Part shown: in pieces, positions 10,817-23,691 of the stretch
Numbering within the stretch: position 1 is the first letter of the stretch
How the letters are laid out: every line of letters starts with the position of its first letter
Source: Aradus depressus
Lineage: Eukaryota > Arthropoda > Insecta > Hemiptera > Aradidae
Reading direction: 5' to 3'
Assembly (NCBI GenBank): GCA_963662175.1
Contig: OY759225.1
Location: 3,607,107 to 3,671,106, forward strand
DNA length: 64,000 nucleotides
Position numbers and translations under genes: made by a program
Notes under the pieces: generated by a model
What the model was told of the DNA's origin: nothing
The model's input: only the letters and a program-made list of their open reading frames with translations
The model's database searches: none

Positions 10817-11990
10817 CATAGTTACTACTACTACATGTGAAATTCATGACAATCCGATTCATGACAATACGATCAGCCGTTAAAGAGTTAGCTCTATATT
10901 TATACTTAGGCCCCCCCACTACCCTCCCCCCTCCCGTAAAAAATTTTGAGCCGTCACACCGCCTATTTTTCTATTTGGTCTTCAGGAATACTCCATGTGA
11001 AATTTCGTGACAATCCGACCAACCGTTAAAGAGTTAGCTCTATATTTATACTTAGGCCCCCCCACAACCCCCCCTCCCGTTCAAAACTTTGGGACGCCAC
11101 ACACCTTTTTTTCCTATTTGGCTTTTAAAAATACTACATGTGAAATTTCATGACGATTCGCCCATTAGTTAATGAGTTAGCTCTATATTTATACTTAGGC
11201 CCCCCCACTACCCCCCCCCTCCCGTAAAAAATTTTGAGCCGTCACACCGCCTATTTTTCTATTTGGTCTTCAGGAATACTCCATGTGAAATTTCGTGACA
11301 ATCCGACCAACCGTTAAAGAGTTAGCTCTATATTTATACTTAGGCCCCCCCACAACCCTCCCTCCCGTTCAAAACTTTGGGACGCCACACACCTTTTTTT
11401 CCTATTTGGCTTTTCATGACGATTCGCCCATTAGTTAATGAGTTAGCTCTATATTTATACTTAGGCCCCCCCACTACCCCCCTCCCGTAAAAAATTTTGA
11501 GCCGTCACACCGCCTATTTTTTTTATTTGGTCTTCAGGAATACTACATGTGAAACTTCGTGATAATCCGACCAACTGTTAAAGAGTTAGCTCTATATTTA
11601 TACTTAGGCCCCCCCACAACCCCCCCTCCCGTTCAAAACTTTGGGACGCCACACACCTTTTTTTCCTGTTTGGCTTTTAAAAATACTACATGTGAAATTT
11701 CATGACGATTCGCCCATTAGTTCATGAGTTAGCTCTATATTTATACTTAGGCCCCCCCACAACCCCCCCTCCCGTTCAAAACTTTGGTACGCCACACACC
11801 TTTTTTTCCTGTTTGGCTTTTAAAAAGACTACGTGTGAAATTTCATGACAATTTGACCATTAGTTAATGAGTTAGCACTATTTATATACTTAGGCCCCCC
11901 TTACAACCCCCCCTCCCGATCAAAATTTTGGGACGCCACATAGCCTATTATTCAATCGGGCTCAAAAGAATGCTACATGGGAAGTTTCAT
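10817..11990. repeat. Tandem array B, block 2
   Basis: About eight B units alternating between the cccactaccccc/gagccgtcac and cccacaacccc/gggacgccac types. It runs into the 3' end module of the composite element. Confidence 0.85.
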
Positions 11991-12102
11991 AAAAATCCGT
12001 CCAGCGGTTTGGGCGTGATGCTGGAACAAACATACATACATACATACAAACAAACATACAAACAAACAAACAAACCCCGTTTCAGCTTTATTAATATAGA
12101 TT

Positions 12103-12267
12103 ATATCACAATGTACACAAGTTTTAATTTGTGTTCATATCTATACATGCATCTTTTTTTTTTTGGCATTTTTCTTCCATAGTGGATCGGTGTCACCATA
12201 TTTAAAGTCAGTCTGAACGTTGTGCTGACGTTGGCATAATCCGAAACCAGCACACTATATGGCTCTG
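12103..12267. repeat. Junction module J between B end and C array, copy 1
   Basis: Starts tatatcacaatgtacacaag and includes gtggatcggtgtcaccatat and gttgtgctgacgttggcata. Near-identical copies are at 16012-16176 and 20307-20470. The whole B-end/J/C-start segment has therefore been duplicated as a block. Confidence 0.8.
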
Positions 12268-13157
12268 TCAGTTAACAAATATTAAATCTATAAACCGTTG
12301 AAAAGCAAGAAATTTGAAGAATGGAGTCTACCGAGCTCAGGATCGCCACTTAGAAATCTAGCTGAGGCACTTAGGTCAGATTTTAATCGGGAAGTTAAAA
12401 ATAACTTTGAGCACTTCGTCCTTCGGATGGGACATTAAGCGATGATCCAGGGCTTTTTCGAATGTGAGGTACTCGATAATGAGACGTATGTTATGTAAAT
12501 AAACCTGGGTAGGTCAATTTCCACTTAGGTTGAAAGCCTTGAGCACGTCGTCCTTCGGATGGGACTTTCCGGATATATCTGAATCTGTAGTATCAGTTTT
12601 AACAATTATTAAGCCTATAAACCGTTAAATAGCGCGAATTTTTTGAAAAACGTTTTCATTTTGATTTTTGTGTGGGGTTCAGATAATCCGGTCGTTCTCT
12701 ATCAGTTTTAACAAATATTTAATCTATAAACCGTTAAAAAGCGAGAAATTTGAAGAATGGAGTCTACCGAGCTCAGGATCGCCACTTAGAAATCTAGCTG
12801 AGGCACTTAGGTCAGATGTTTTAATCGGGAAGTGAAAAATAACTATGAGCACGTCGTCCTTCGGATGGGACTTTAAGCGATGTTCCAGGACTTTTTCGAA
12901 TGTGAGGTACTCGATAATGAGACGTATGTTATGTAAATAAACCTGGGTAGGTGAAATTTCACTTAGGTTGAAAATAGCCTTGAGCACGTCGTCCTTCGGA
13001 TGGGACTTTCCGGATAAATCTGAATCTGTCGTATCAGTTTTAACAATTATTAAGCCTATAAACCGTTAAATAGCGCAAATTTTTTGGAAAACATTTTTAT
13101 TTTGATTTTTGTGTAGGATTCAGATAATCCGGTCGTTCTCTATCAGTTTTAACAAAT
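12268..13157. repeat. Tandem array C (441-bp satellite), block 1
   Basis: About two units of the 441-bp satellite: taaaccgttaaaaagcgag, gaatggagtctaccgagctc, gtccttcggatgggactt (twice per unit) and gataatccggtcgttctcta. The antisense 87-codon frame is a by-product of the repeat. Confidence 0.9.
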
Positions 13158-13158
13158 A

Positions 13159-14145
13159 TTAACTAAGTGAATACTTAGCATCGCTGGACGTCCTAGTCAG
13201 TGCGTACTTAAGAACGTTTGTGACCACAGCTAGTATGTGGCTTGCAACGCTGAGCACCACAGCTAGTACGTAGTAGGGAATGCTGGGCATCATAGCTAGT
13301 ATGTGCCTTGAGACGGCGGACCCAACAGCTAGTACGTAGTTAGGAACGCTGGTCACCACAGCTAGTATGTGCCTCGCAACAGCGGACCCCACAGCTAGTA
13401 CGAAGTTAGGAACGCTGGGCATCACAGCTATTAAGTGCCTTGCAACAGCGGACCCCACAGCTAGTATGTAGTTAAATACGCTGGGCATTACAGTTAGTAA
13501 GTGCTTTGCAACAGCGAACTTCACAGCTAGTACATAGTTAGGAACGTTGGGCACTACAGCTACTAAATGCCTTGCAACAACGGACCCCACAGCTAGTACG
13601 AAATTAGGAACGCTGGGCACTACAGCTAGTAAATGCCTTGCAACAACGGACCCCACAGCTAGTACGATATTAGGAACCCTTGGCATCACAGCTAGTATGC
13701 TTTTGCAACGACGGACCCCACAGCTAGTACGTTTTTCGGAACGCTGGGCCCTACAGGTAGTAGGTGCCTTGCAACTGCGAACCCCACAGATAGTATGTAG
13801 CTAGAACCACAGGGCATCAGAGCTAGTATGAGTTTTGCAACGGCGGACCCCACAGCTAGTACCTACGAGTGAAATACGCTGGGCCACACTGCTAGCGCCT
13901 TGCAACAGCAGACCCCACAGCTAGTACGTAATTAGAAACGCTGGACATTACAGCTAGTAAATGTCTTATAGGTGCCTTGCAACAGCGAACCCCACAGCCA
14001 GTACATAGTTAGGAACGCTGGGGCTGAGCACTACAGCTAGTAAGTACCTTGCAACAGCGGACCCCACAGCTAGTACGATATTAGGAACGCTGGACATCAC
14101 AGCTAGTAAATGTCTTGCAACAGTGAACCCCACAGCGAATACATA
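13159..14145. repeat. Tandem array A, block 3
   Basis: About 15 A units beginning aactaagtgaatacttagca, without the 5' end module. Most of it is nearly the same as 22780-23690, about 9.5 kb further on. The longest antisense frame, 176 codons, is periodic and is not considered a gene. Confidence 0.9.
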
Positions 14146-16011
14146 GTTACTACTACTACATGTTAAATTCATGACAATCCGATTCATGACAATACGACCA
14201 ACCGTTAATGAGCTAACTCTATATGTATATTTAGTCCCCCCCACAACCCTCCTTCCTGTTCAAAATTTTGGGCCGTCACACACCTAATATTTCTATTTGA
14301 CCTTTAGGAATACTACATGTGAAATTTCATGACAATTCGACCATTAGTTAATGAGTTAGCTCTATATTTATACATAGGCCCCCCAACAACCCCCCCCTCC
14401 CGTAAAAAATTTTGAGCCGTCACACCGCCTATTTTTCTATTTGGTCTTCAGGAATACTCCATGTGAAATTTCGTGACAATCCGACCAACCGTTAAAGAGT
14501 TAGCTCTATATTTATACTTAGGCCCCCCCACAACCCCCCCTCCCGTTCAAAACTTTGGGACGCCACACACCTTTTTTTCCTATTTGGCTTTTAAAAATAC
14601 TACATGTGAAATTTCATGACGATTCGCCCATTAGTTAATGAGTTAGCTCTATATTTATACTTAGGCCCCCCCACTACCCCCCCTCCCGTAAAAAATTTTG
14701 AGCCGTCACACCGCCTATTTTTTTATTTGGTCTTCAGGAATACTACATGTGAAACTTCGTGACAATGCGACCAACTGTTAAAGAGTTAGCTCTATATTTA
14801 TACTTAGGCCCCCCCACAACCCTCCCTCCCGTTCAAAACTTTGGGACGCCACACACCTTATTTTTCTATTTGGCCTTCAGGAATACTCCATGTGAAATTT
14901 CGTGACAATCCGAACAACCGTTAAAGAATTAGCTCTATATTTATACTTAGGCCCCCCCACAACCCCCCCTCCCGTCCAAAACTTTGGGACACCACACACC
15001 TTTTTTTCCTATTTGGCTTTTAAAAATACTACATGTGAAATTTCATGACGATTCGCCCATTAGTTAATGAGTTAGCTCTATATTTATACTTAGGCCCCCC
15101 CACTACCCCCCTCCCCTCCCGTAAAAAATTTTGAGCCGTCACACCGCCTATTTTTCTATTTGGTCTTCAGGAATACTCCATGTGAAATTTCGTGACAATC
15201 CGACAAACCGTTAAAGAGTTAGCTCTATATTTATACTTAGGCCCCCCCACAACCCTCCCTCCCGTTCAAAACTTTGGGACGCCACACACCTTTTTTTCCT
15301 ATTTGGCTTTTCATGACGATTCGCCCATTAGTTAATGAGTTAGCTCTATATTTATACTTAGGCCCCCCCACTACCCCCCTCCCGTAAAAAATTTTGAGCC
15401 GTCACACCGCCTATTTTTTTTATTTGGTCTTCAGGAATACTACATGTGAAACTTCGTGACAATCCGACCAACTGTTAAAGAGTTAGCTCTATATTTATAC
15501 TTAGGCCCCCCCACAACCCCCCCTCCCGTTAAAAACTTTGGGACGCCACACACCTTTTTTTCCTATTTGGCTTTTAAAAATACTACATGTGAAATTTCAT
15601 GACGATTCGCCCATTAGTTCATGAGTTAGCTCTATATTTATACTTAGGCCCCCCCACAACCCCCCCTCCCGTTCAAAACTTTGGTACGCCACACACCTTT
15701 TTTTCCTGTTTGGCTTTTAAAAAGACTACGTGTGAAATTTCATGACAATTTGACCATTAGTTAATGAGTTAGCACTATTTATATACTTAGGCCCCTCTTA
15801 CAACCCCCCTTCCCGATCAAAATTTTGGGACGCCACATAGCCTATTATTCAATCGGGCTCAAAAGAATGCTACATGGGAAGTTTCATAAAAATCCGTCCA
15901 GCGATTTGGGCGTGATGCTGGAACAAACATACATACATACATACATACATACATACAAACAAACATACAAACAAACAAACAAACCCCGTTTCAGCTTTAT
16001 TAATATAGATT
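14146..16011. repeat. Tandem array B, block 3, with 3' end module
   Basis: About a dozen alternating B units ending in the 3' module (tccgtccagcgatttgggcg, extended cata microsatellite, ccccgtttcagctttattaa). Its right part closely matches 11060-12102. Confidence 0.85.
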
Positions 16012-16176
16012 ATATCACAATGTACACAAGTTTTAATTTGTGTTCATATCTATACATACATCTTTTTTTTTTTGGCATTTTTCTTCCATAGTGGATCGGT
16101 GTCACCATATTTAAAGTCAGTCTGAACGTTGTGCTGACGTTGGCATAATCCGAACCCAGCACACTCTATGGCTCTG
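16012..16176. repeat. Junction module J, copy 2
   Basis: Same J sequence as 12103-12267 (gtacacaagttttaatttgt, gttgtgctgacgttggcata). Confidence 0.8.
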
Positions 16177-19100
16177 TCAGTTAACAAATATTAAATCTAT
16201 AAACCGTTGAAAAGCAAGAAATTTGAAGAATGGAGTCTACCGAGCTCAGGATCGCCACTTAGAAATCTAGTTGAGGCACTTAGGTCAGATGTTTTAATCG
16301 GGAAGTTAAAAATAACTTTGAGCACTTCGTCCTTCGGATGGGACATTAAGCGATGATCCAGGGCTTTTTCGAATGTGAGGTACTCGATAATGAGACGTAT
16401 GTTATGTAAATAAACCTGGGTAGGTCAATTTCCACTTAGGTTGAAAGCCTTGAGCACGTCGTCCTTCGGATGGGACTTTCCGGATATATCTGAATCTGTA
16501 GTATCAGTTTTAACAATTATTAAGCCTATAAACCGTTAAATAGCGCGAATTTTTAGAAAAACGTTTTCATTTTGATTTTTGTGTGGGGTTCAGATAATCC
16601 GGTCGTTCTCTATCAGTTTTAACAAATATTTAATCTATAAACCGTTAAAAAGCGAGAAATTTGAAGAATGGAGTCTACCGAGCTCAGGATCGCCACTTAG
16701 AAATCTAGTTGAGGCACTTAGGTCAGATGTTTCAATCGGGAAGTTAAAAAACACTTTGAGCACGTCGTCCTTCGGATGGGACTTTAAGCGATGATCCAGG
16801 GCTTTTTCGAATGTGAGGTACTCGATAATGAGACGTATGTTATGTAAATAAACCTGGGTAGGTGAAATATCACTTAGGTTGAAAATAGCCTTGAGCACGT
16901 CGTCCTTCGGATGGGACTTTCCGGATAAATCTGAATCTGTCGTATCAGTTTTAACAATTATTAAGCCTATAAACCGTTAAATAGCGCAAATTTTTTGAAA
17001 AACGTTTTCATTTTGATTTTTGTGTAGGATTCAGATAATCCGGTCGTTCTCTATCAGTTTTAACAAATATTAAATCTATAAACCGTTAAAAAGCGAGAAA
17101 TTTGAAGAATGGAGTCTACCGAGCTCAGGATCGCCACTTAGAAATCTAGCTGAGGCACTTAGGTCAGATGTTTCAATCGGGAAGTTAAAAAACACTTTGA
17201 GCACGTCGTCCTTCGGATGGGACTTTAAGCGATGATCCAGGGCTTTTTCGAATGTGAGGTACTCGATAATGAGACGTATGTTATGTAAATAAACCTGGTT
17301 AGGTGAAATTTCACTTAGGTTGAAAAAAGCCTTGAGCACGTCGTCCTTCGGATGGGACTTTCCGGATAAATCTGAATCTGTCGTATCAGTTTTAACAATT
17401 ATTAAGCCTATAAACCGTTAAATAGCGCGAATTTTTAGAAAAACGTTTTCATTTTGATTTTTGTGTGGGGTTCAGATAATCCGGTCGTTCTCTATCAGTT
17501 TTAACAAATATTTAATCTATAAACCGTTAAAAAGCGAGAAATTTGAAGAATGGAGTCTACCGAGCTCAGGATCGCCACTTAGAAATCTAGTTGAGGCACT
17601 TAGGTCAGATGTTTCAATCGGGAAGTTAAAAAACACTTTGAGCACGTCGTCCTTCGGATGGGACTTTAAGCGATGATCCAGGGCTTTTTCGAATGTGAGG
17701 TACTCGATAATGAGACGTATGTTATGTAAATAAACCTGGGTAGGTGAAATATCACTTAGGTTGAAAATAGCCTTGAGCACGTCGTCCTTCGGATGGGACT
17801 TTCCGGATAAATCTGAATCTGTCGTATCAGTTTTAACAATTATTAAGCCTATAAACCGTTAAATAGCGCAAATTTTTTGAAAAACGTTTTCATTTTGATT
17901 TTTGTGTAGGATTCAGATAATCCGGTCGTTCTCTATCAGTTTTAACAAATATTAAATCTATAAACCGTTAAAAAGCGAGAAATTTGAAGAATGGAGTCTA
18001 CCGAGCTCAGGATCGCCACTTAGAAATCTAGCTGAGGCACTTAGGTCAGATGTTTCAATCGGGAAGTTAAAAAACACTTTGAGCACGTCGTCCTTCGGAT
18101 GGGACTTTAAGCGATGATCCAGGGCTTTTTCGAATGTGAGGTACTCGATAATGAGACGTATGTTATGTAAATAAACCTGGTTAGGTGAAATTTCACTTAG
18201 GTTGAAAAAAGCCTTGAGCACGTCGTCCTTCGGATGGGACTTTCCGGATAAATCTGAATCTGTCGTATCAGTTTTAACAATTATTAAGCCTATAAACCGT
18301 TAAATAGCGAAAATTTTTTGAAAAACGTTTTCATTTTGATTTTTGTGTAGGATTCAGATAATCCGGTCGTTCTCTATCAGTTTTAACAAATATTAAATCT
18401 ATAAACCGTTAAAAAGCGAGAAATTTGAAGAATGGAGTCTACCGAGCTCAGGATCGCCACTTAGAAATCTAGCTGAGGCACTTAGGTCAGATGTTTTAAT
18501 CGGGAAGTGAAAAATAACTATGAGCACGTCGTCCTTCGGATGGGACTTTAAGCGATGATCCAGGGCTTTTTCGAATGTGAGGTACTCGATAATGAGACGT
18601 ATGTTATGTAAATAAACCTGGTTAGGTGAAATTTCACTTAGGTTGAAAATAGCCTTGAGCACGTCGTCCGTCGGATGGGACTTTTCGGATATATCTGATT
18701 CTGTCGTATCAGTTTTAACAATTATTAAGCCTATAAACCGTTAAATAGCGTGAATTTTTTGAAAAACATTTCTATTTTGATTTTTGTGTAGGATTCAGAT
18801 AATCCGGTCGTTCTCTATCAGTTTTAACAAATATTAAATCTATAAACCGTTAAAAAGCGAGAAATTTCAAGAATGGAGTCTACCGAGCTCAGGATCGCCA
18901 CTTAGAAATCTTGTTGAGGCACTTAGGTCAGATGTTTTAATCGGGAAGCTAAAAATAACTTTGAGCACGTCGTCCTTCGGATGGGACTTTAAGCGATGTT
19001 CCAGGACTTTTTCGAATGTGAGGTACTCGATAATGAGACGTATGTTATGTAAATAAACCTGGGTAGGTGAAATTTCACTAAGGTTGAAAATAGCCTTGAG

Positions 19101-19232
19101 CACGTCGTCCTTCGGATGGGACTTTCCGGATAAATCTGAATCTGTCCTATCAGTTTTAACAATTATTAAGCCTATAAACCGTTAAATAGCGAAAAATTTT
19201 TGAAAAACATTTTTATTTTGATTTTTGTGTAG
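16177..19232. repeat. Tandem array C, block 2, with 882-bp higher-order structure
   Basis: About seven 441-bp units. Antisense frames recur at exact 441-bp steps (16635, 17076, 17517, 17958, 18399). Units at 16635 and 17517 encode the same antisense peptide, as do those at 17076 and 17958, while neighbours differ. The array is therefore a tandem duplication of an 882-bp dimer. Each unit holds two copies of gagcacgtcgtccttcgg spaced 135 bp apart, text shared with the SINE body. Confidence 0.92.
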
Positions 19233-19646
19233 GCTTGGCTTTTAAAAAGACTACGTGTGAAATTTCATGACAATTCGCCCATTAGTTAATGAGTTAGCTC
19301 TATATTTATACTTAGGCCCCCCTTACAACCCCCCCTCCCGATCAAAACATTGGGACGCCACACACCTTTTTTTCTTGTTTGGCTTTTAAAAAGACTATCT
19401 GTAAAATTTCATGACGATTCGCCCATTAGTTAATGAGTTATCACTATTTATATACTTAGGCCCCCCTTACAACCCCCCCTCCCGATCAATATTTTGGGAC
19501 GCCACATAGCCTATTATTCAATCGGGCTCAAAAGAATGCTACATGGGCAGTTTCATAAAAATCCGTCCAGCGGTTTGGGCGTGATGCTGGAACAAACATA
19601 CATACAAACAAACAAACAAACCCCGTTTCAGCTTTATTAATATAAA
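19233..19646. repeat. B-array remnant with 3' end module
   Basis: A C unit stops mid-sequence (tttttgtgtaggcttggctt) and B sequence begins. Two B units and the 3' module follow, ending tattaatataaatag. The abrupt C-to-B switch marks a recombination or insertion boundary. Confidence 0.75.
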
Positions 19647-20306
19647 TAGTTAGTACACCCCCCCACAACCCCCCCTCCCGTTCAAAACTTTGGGACGCCA
19701 CACACCTTCTTTTCCTATTTGGCTTTTAAAAATACTACATGTGAAATTTCATGACGATTCGCCCATTAGTTAATGAGTTAGCTCTATATTTATACTTAGG
19801 CCCCCCCACTACCCACCCCCCCTCCCGTAAAAAATTTTGAGCCGTCACACCGCCTATTTTTCTATTTGGTCTTCAGGAATACTCCATGTGAAATTTCGTG
19901 ACAATCCGACAAACCGTTAAAGAGTTAGCTCTATATTTATACTTAGGCCCCCCCCACAACCCCCCCTCCCGTTCAAAACTTTGGGACGCCACACACCTTT
20001 TTTTCCTGTTTGGCTTTTAAAAAGACTACGTGTGAAATTTCATGACAATTTGACCATTAGTTAATGAGTTAGTACTATTTATATACTTAGGCCCCCCCTA
20101 CAACCCCCCCTCCCGATCAAAATTTTGGGACGCCGCATAGCCCATTATTCAATCGGGCTCAAAAGAATGCTACATGGGAAGTTTCATAAAAATCCGTCCA
20201 GCGGTTTGGGCGTGATGCTGGAACAAACATACATACATACATACATACATACAAACAAACATACAAACAAACAAACAAACCCCGTTTCAGCTTTATTAAT
20301 ATAGAT
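19647..20306. repeat. B-array remnant with 3' end module, second copy
   Basis: Four to five B units and a complete 3' module with a cata/aaca microsatellite, followed directly by module J. Confidence 0.75.
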
Positions 20307-20470
20307 TATATCACAATGTACACAAGTTTTAATTTGTGTTCATATCTATACATACATCTTTTTTTTTTTGGCATTTTTCTTCCATAGTGGATCGGTGTCA
20401 CCATATTTAAAGTCAGTCTGAACGTTGTGTTGACGTTGGCATAATCCGAAACCAGCACACTCTATGGCTC
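20307..20470. repeat. Junction module J, copy 3
   Basis: Third copy of the J sequence, with one visible change (gttgtgttgacgttgg). Confidence 0.8.
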
Positions 20471-22556
20471 TGTCAGTTAACAAATATTAAATCTATAAAC
20501 CGTTGAAAAGCAAGAAATTTGAAGAATGGAGTCTACCGAGCTCAGGATCGCCACTTAGAAATCTAGCTGAGGCACTTAGGTCAGATGTTTTAATCGGGAA
20601 GTTAAAAATAACTTTGAGCACTTCGTCCTTCGGATGGGACATTAAGCGATGATCCAGGGCTTTTTCGAATGTGAGGTACTCGATAATGAGACGTATGTTA
20701 TGTAAATAAAGCTGGGTAGGTCAATTTCCACTTAGGTTGAAAGCCTTGAGCACGTCGTCCGTCGGATGGGACTTTTCGGATATATCTGATTCTGTCGTAT
20801 CAGTTTTAACAATTATTAAGCCTATAAACCGTTAAATAGCGTGAATTTTTTGAAAAACATTTTTATTTTGATTTTTGTGTAGGATTCAGATAATCCGGTC
20901 GTTCTCTATCAGTTTTAACAAATATTAAATCTATAAACCGTTAAAAAGCGAGAAATTTCAAGAATGGAGTCTACCGAGCTCAGGATCGCCACTTAGAAAT
21001 CTTGTTGAGGCACTTAGGTCAGATGTTTTAATCGGGAAGCTAAAAATAACTTTGAGCACGTCGTCCTTCGGATGGGACATGAAGCAATGATCCAGGGCTT
21101 TTTCGAATGTGAGGTACTCGATAATGAGACGTATGTTATGTAAATAAACCTGGGTAGGTCAATTTCCACTTAGGTTGAAAGCCTTGAGCACGTCGTCCGT
21201 CGGATGGGACTTTTCGGATATATCTGATTCTGTCGTATCAGTTTTAACAATTATTAAGCCTATAAACCGTTAAATAGCGTGAATTTTTTGAAAAACATTT
21301 TTATTTTGATTTTTGTGTAGGATTCAGATAATCCGGTCGTTCTCTATCAGTTTTAACAAATATTAAATCTATAAACCGTTAAAAAGCGAGAAATTTCAAG
21401 AATGGAGTCTACCGAGCTCAGGATCGCCACTTAGAAATCTTGTTGAGGCACTTAGGTCAGATGTTTTAATCGGGAAGCTAAAAATAACTTTGAGCACGTC
21501 GTCCTTCGGATGGGACATGAAGCAATGATCCAGGGCTTTTTCGAATGTGAGGTACTCGATAATGAGACGTATGTTATGTAAATAAACCTGGGTAGGTCAA
21601 TTTCTACTTAGGTTGAAAGCCTTGAGCACGTCGTCCTTCGGATGGGACTTTCCGGATAAATCTGAATCTCTCGTATCAGTTTTAACAATTATTAAGCCTA
21701 TAAACCGTTAAATAGCGCAAATTTTTTGAAAAACATTTTTATTTTGATTTTTGTGTAGGATTCAGATAATCCGGTCGTTCTCTATCAGTTCAAACAAATA
21801 TTTAATCTATAAACCGTTAAAAAGCGAGAAATTTGAAGAATGGAGTCTACCGAGCTCAGGATCGCCACTTAGAAATCTAGCTGAGGCACTTAGGTCAGAT
21901 GTTTTAATCGGGAAATGAAAAATAACTATGAGCACGTCGTCCTTCGGATGGGACTTTCCGGATAAATCTGAATCTGTCGTATCAGTTTTAACAATTATTA
22001 AGCCTATAAACCGTTAAATAGCGCAAATTTTTTGAAAAACGTTTTCATTTTGATTTTTGTGTAGGATTCAGATAATCCGGTCGTTCTCTATCAGTTTTAA
22101 CAAATATTAAATCTATAAACCGTTAAAAAGCGAGAAATTTCAAGAATGGAGTCTACCGAGCTCAGGATCGCCACTTAGAAATCTAGCTGAGGCACTTAGG
22201 TCAGATGTTTTAATCGGGAAGTTAAAAATAACTTTGAGCACTTCGTCCTTCGGATGGGACATTAAGCGATGATCCAAGGCTTTTTCGAATGTGAGGTACT
22301 CGATAATGAGACGTATGTTATGTAAATAAACCTGGGTAGGTGAAATATCACTTAGGTTGAAAATAGCCTTGAGCACGTCGTCCTTCGGATGGGACTTTCC
22401 GGATAAATCTGAATCTCTCGTATCAGTTTTAACAATTATTAAGCCTATAAACCGTTAAATAGCGTGAATTTTTTGAAAAACATTTTTATTTTGATTTTTG
22501 TGTAGGATTCAGATAATCCGGTCGTTCTCTATCAGTTTTAACAAATATTAAATCTA
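20471..22556. repeat. Tandem array C, block 3, with one 306-bp deleted unit
   Basis: About five C units. The distance between successive ccggtcgttctct boxes at 21771 and 22077 is 306 bp instead of 441. The missing 135 bp is exactly the spacing of the two internal gagcacgtcgtccttcgg repeats. The array ends where the composite-element 5' module begins. Confidence 0.9.
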
Positions 22557-22669
22557 TAGCAGTTATACCCGGCGTTGCCCGGGGAACTTTGATTTTTCTC
22601 CCAATATCTTCTATAACGCTATTCAGTTCCTCGACAGTACATTCATGATGTTATAATTTTCAATTATTC

Positions 22670-23691
22670 ATACGGAATAAGGCTTATAGTCCTTCAGCTG
22701 TTGTAACGCTAGTAAGTTTTTAGGACCCCTGGGCACCACAGCTAGTATGCGCCTTTCAACGGCGGAAGCCACACCTAGTGAATACTTAGCATCGCTGGAC
22801 GTCCTAGTCAGTGCGTACTTAAGAACGTTTGTGACCACAGCTAGTATGTGGCTTGCAACGCTGAGCACCACAGCTAGTACGTAGTAGGGAATGCTAGGCA
22901 TCATAGCTAGTATGTGCCTTGCGACGGCGGACCCAACAGCTAGTACGTAGTTAGGAACGCTGGTCACCACAGCTAGTATGTGCCTCGCAACAGCGGACCC
23001 CACAGCTAGTACGAAGTTAGGAACGCTGGGCATCACAGCTATTAAGTGCCTTGCAACAGCGGACCCCACAGCTAGTATGTAGTTAAATACGCTGGGCATT
23101 ACAGTTAGTAAGTGCTTTGCAACAGCGAACTTCACAGCTAGTACATAGTTAGGAACGCTGGGCACTACAGCTAGTAAATGCCTTGCAACAACGGACCCCA
23201 CAGCTAGTACGAAGTTAGGAACGCTGGGCACTACAGCTAGTAAATGCCTTGCAACAACGGACCCCACAGCTAGTACGATATTAGGAACCCTGGGCATCAC
23301 AGCTAGTATGCTTTTGCAACGACGGACCCCACAGCTAGTTCGTAATTAGGAACGCTGGGCCCTACAGGTAGTATGAGTTTTGCAACGGCGGACCCCACAG
23401 CTAGTACCTACGAGTGAAATACGCTGGGCCACACTGCTAGCGCCTTGCAACAGCAGACCCCACAGCTAGTACGTAATTAGAAACGCTGGGCATTACAGCT
23501 AGTAAATGTCTAATAGGTGCCTTGCAACAGCGAACCCCACAGCCAGTACATAGTTAGGAACGCTGGGGCTGAGCACTACAGCTAGTAAGTGCCTTGCAAC
23601 AGCGGACCCCACAGCTAGTACGATATTAGGAACGCTGGACATCACAGCTAGTAAATGTCTTGCAACAGTGAACCCCACAGCGAATACATAG
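22670..23691. repeat. Tandem array A, block 4
   Basis: About 15 A units. The antisense frame is open for 210 codons (22668-23300) as a 22-residue repeat with the consensus VPNYVLAVGSAVARHLLAV. It ends where the unit phase changes. Confidence 0.9.

Larger units (their letters stand above)
8211..12102 (+). mobile_element. Composite element, long form
   Basis: It begins actagcagtaatacccggcg and ends in the 3' module (tccgtccagcggtttgggcg, a gene-free cataca/aaca microsatellite, ccccgtttcagctttattaa, tataga). Inside are an A array (8300-9435), B units (9436-10200), a second A array (10208-10816) and a long B array (10817-11990). The end modules match the short form at 1618-3055, so the roughly 2.5-kb size difference is internal array growth. 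Confidence 0.6.

Noticed and set aside
12724..22376. Family of conserved 87-residue antisense ORFs
   Set aside because: They recur at exact 441-bp satellite steps and contain SINE-derived text; conservation reflects recent array copying, not selection on protein.
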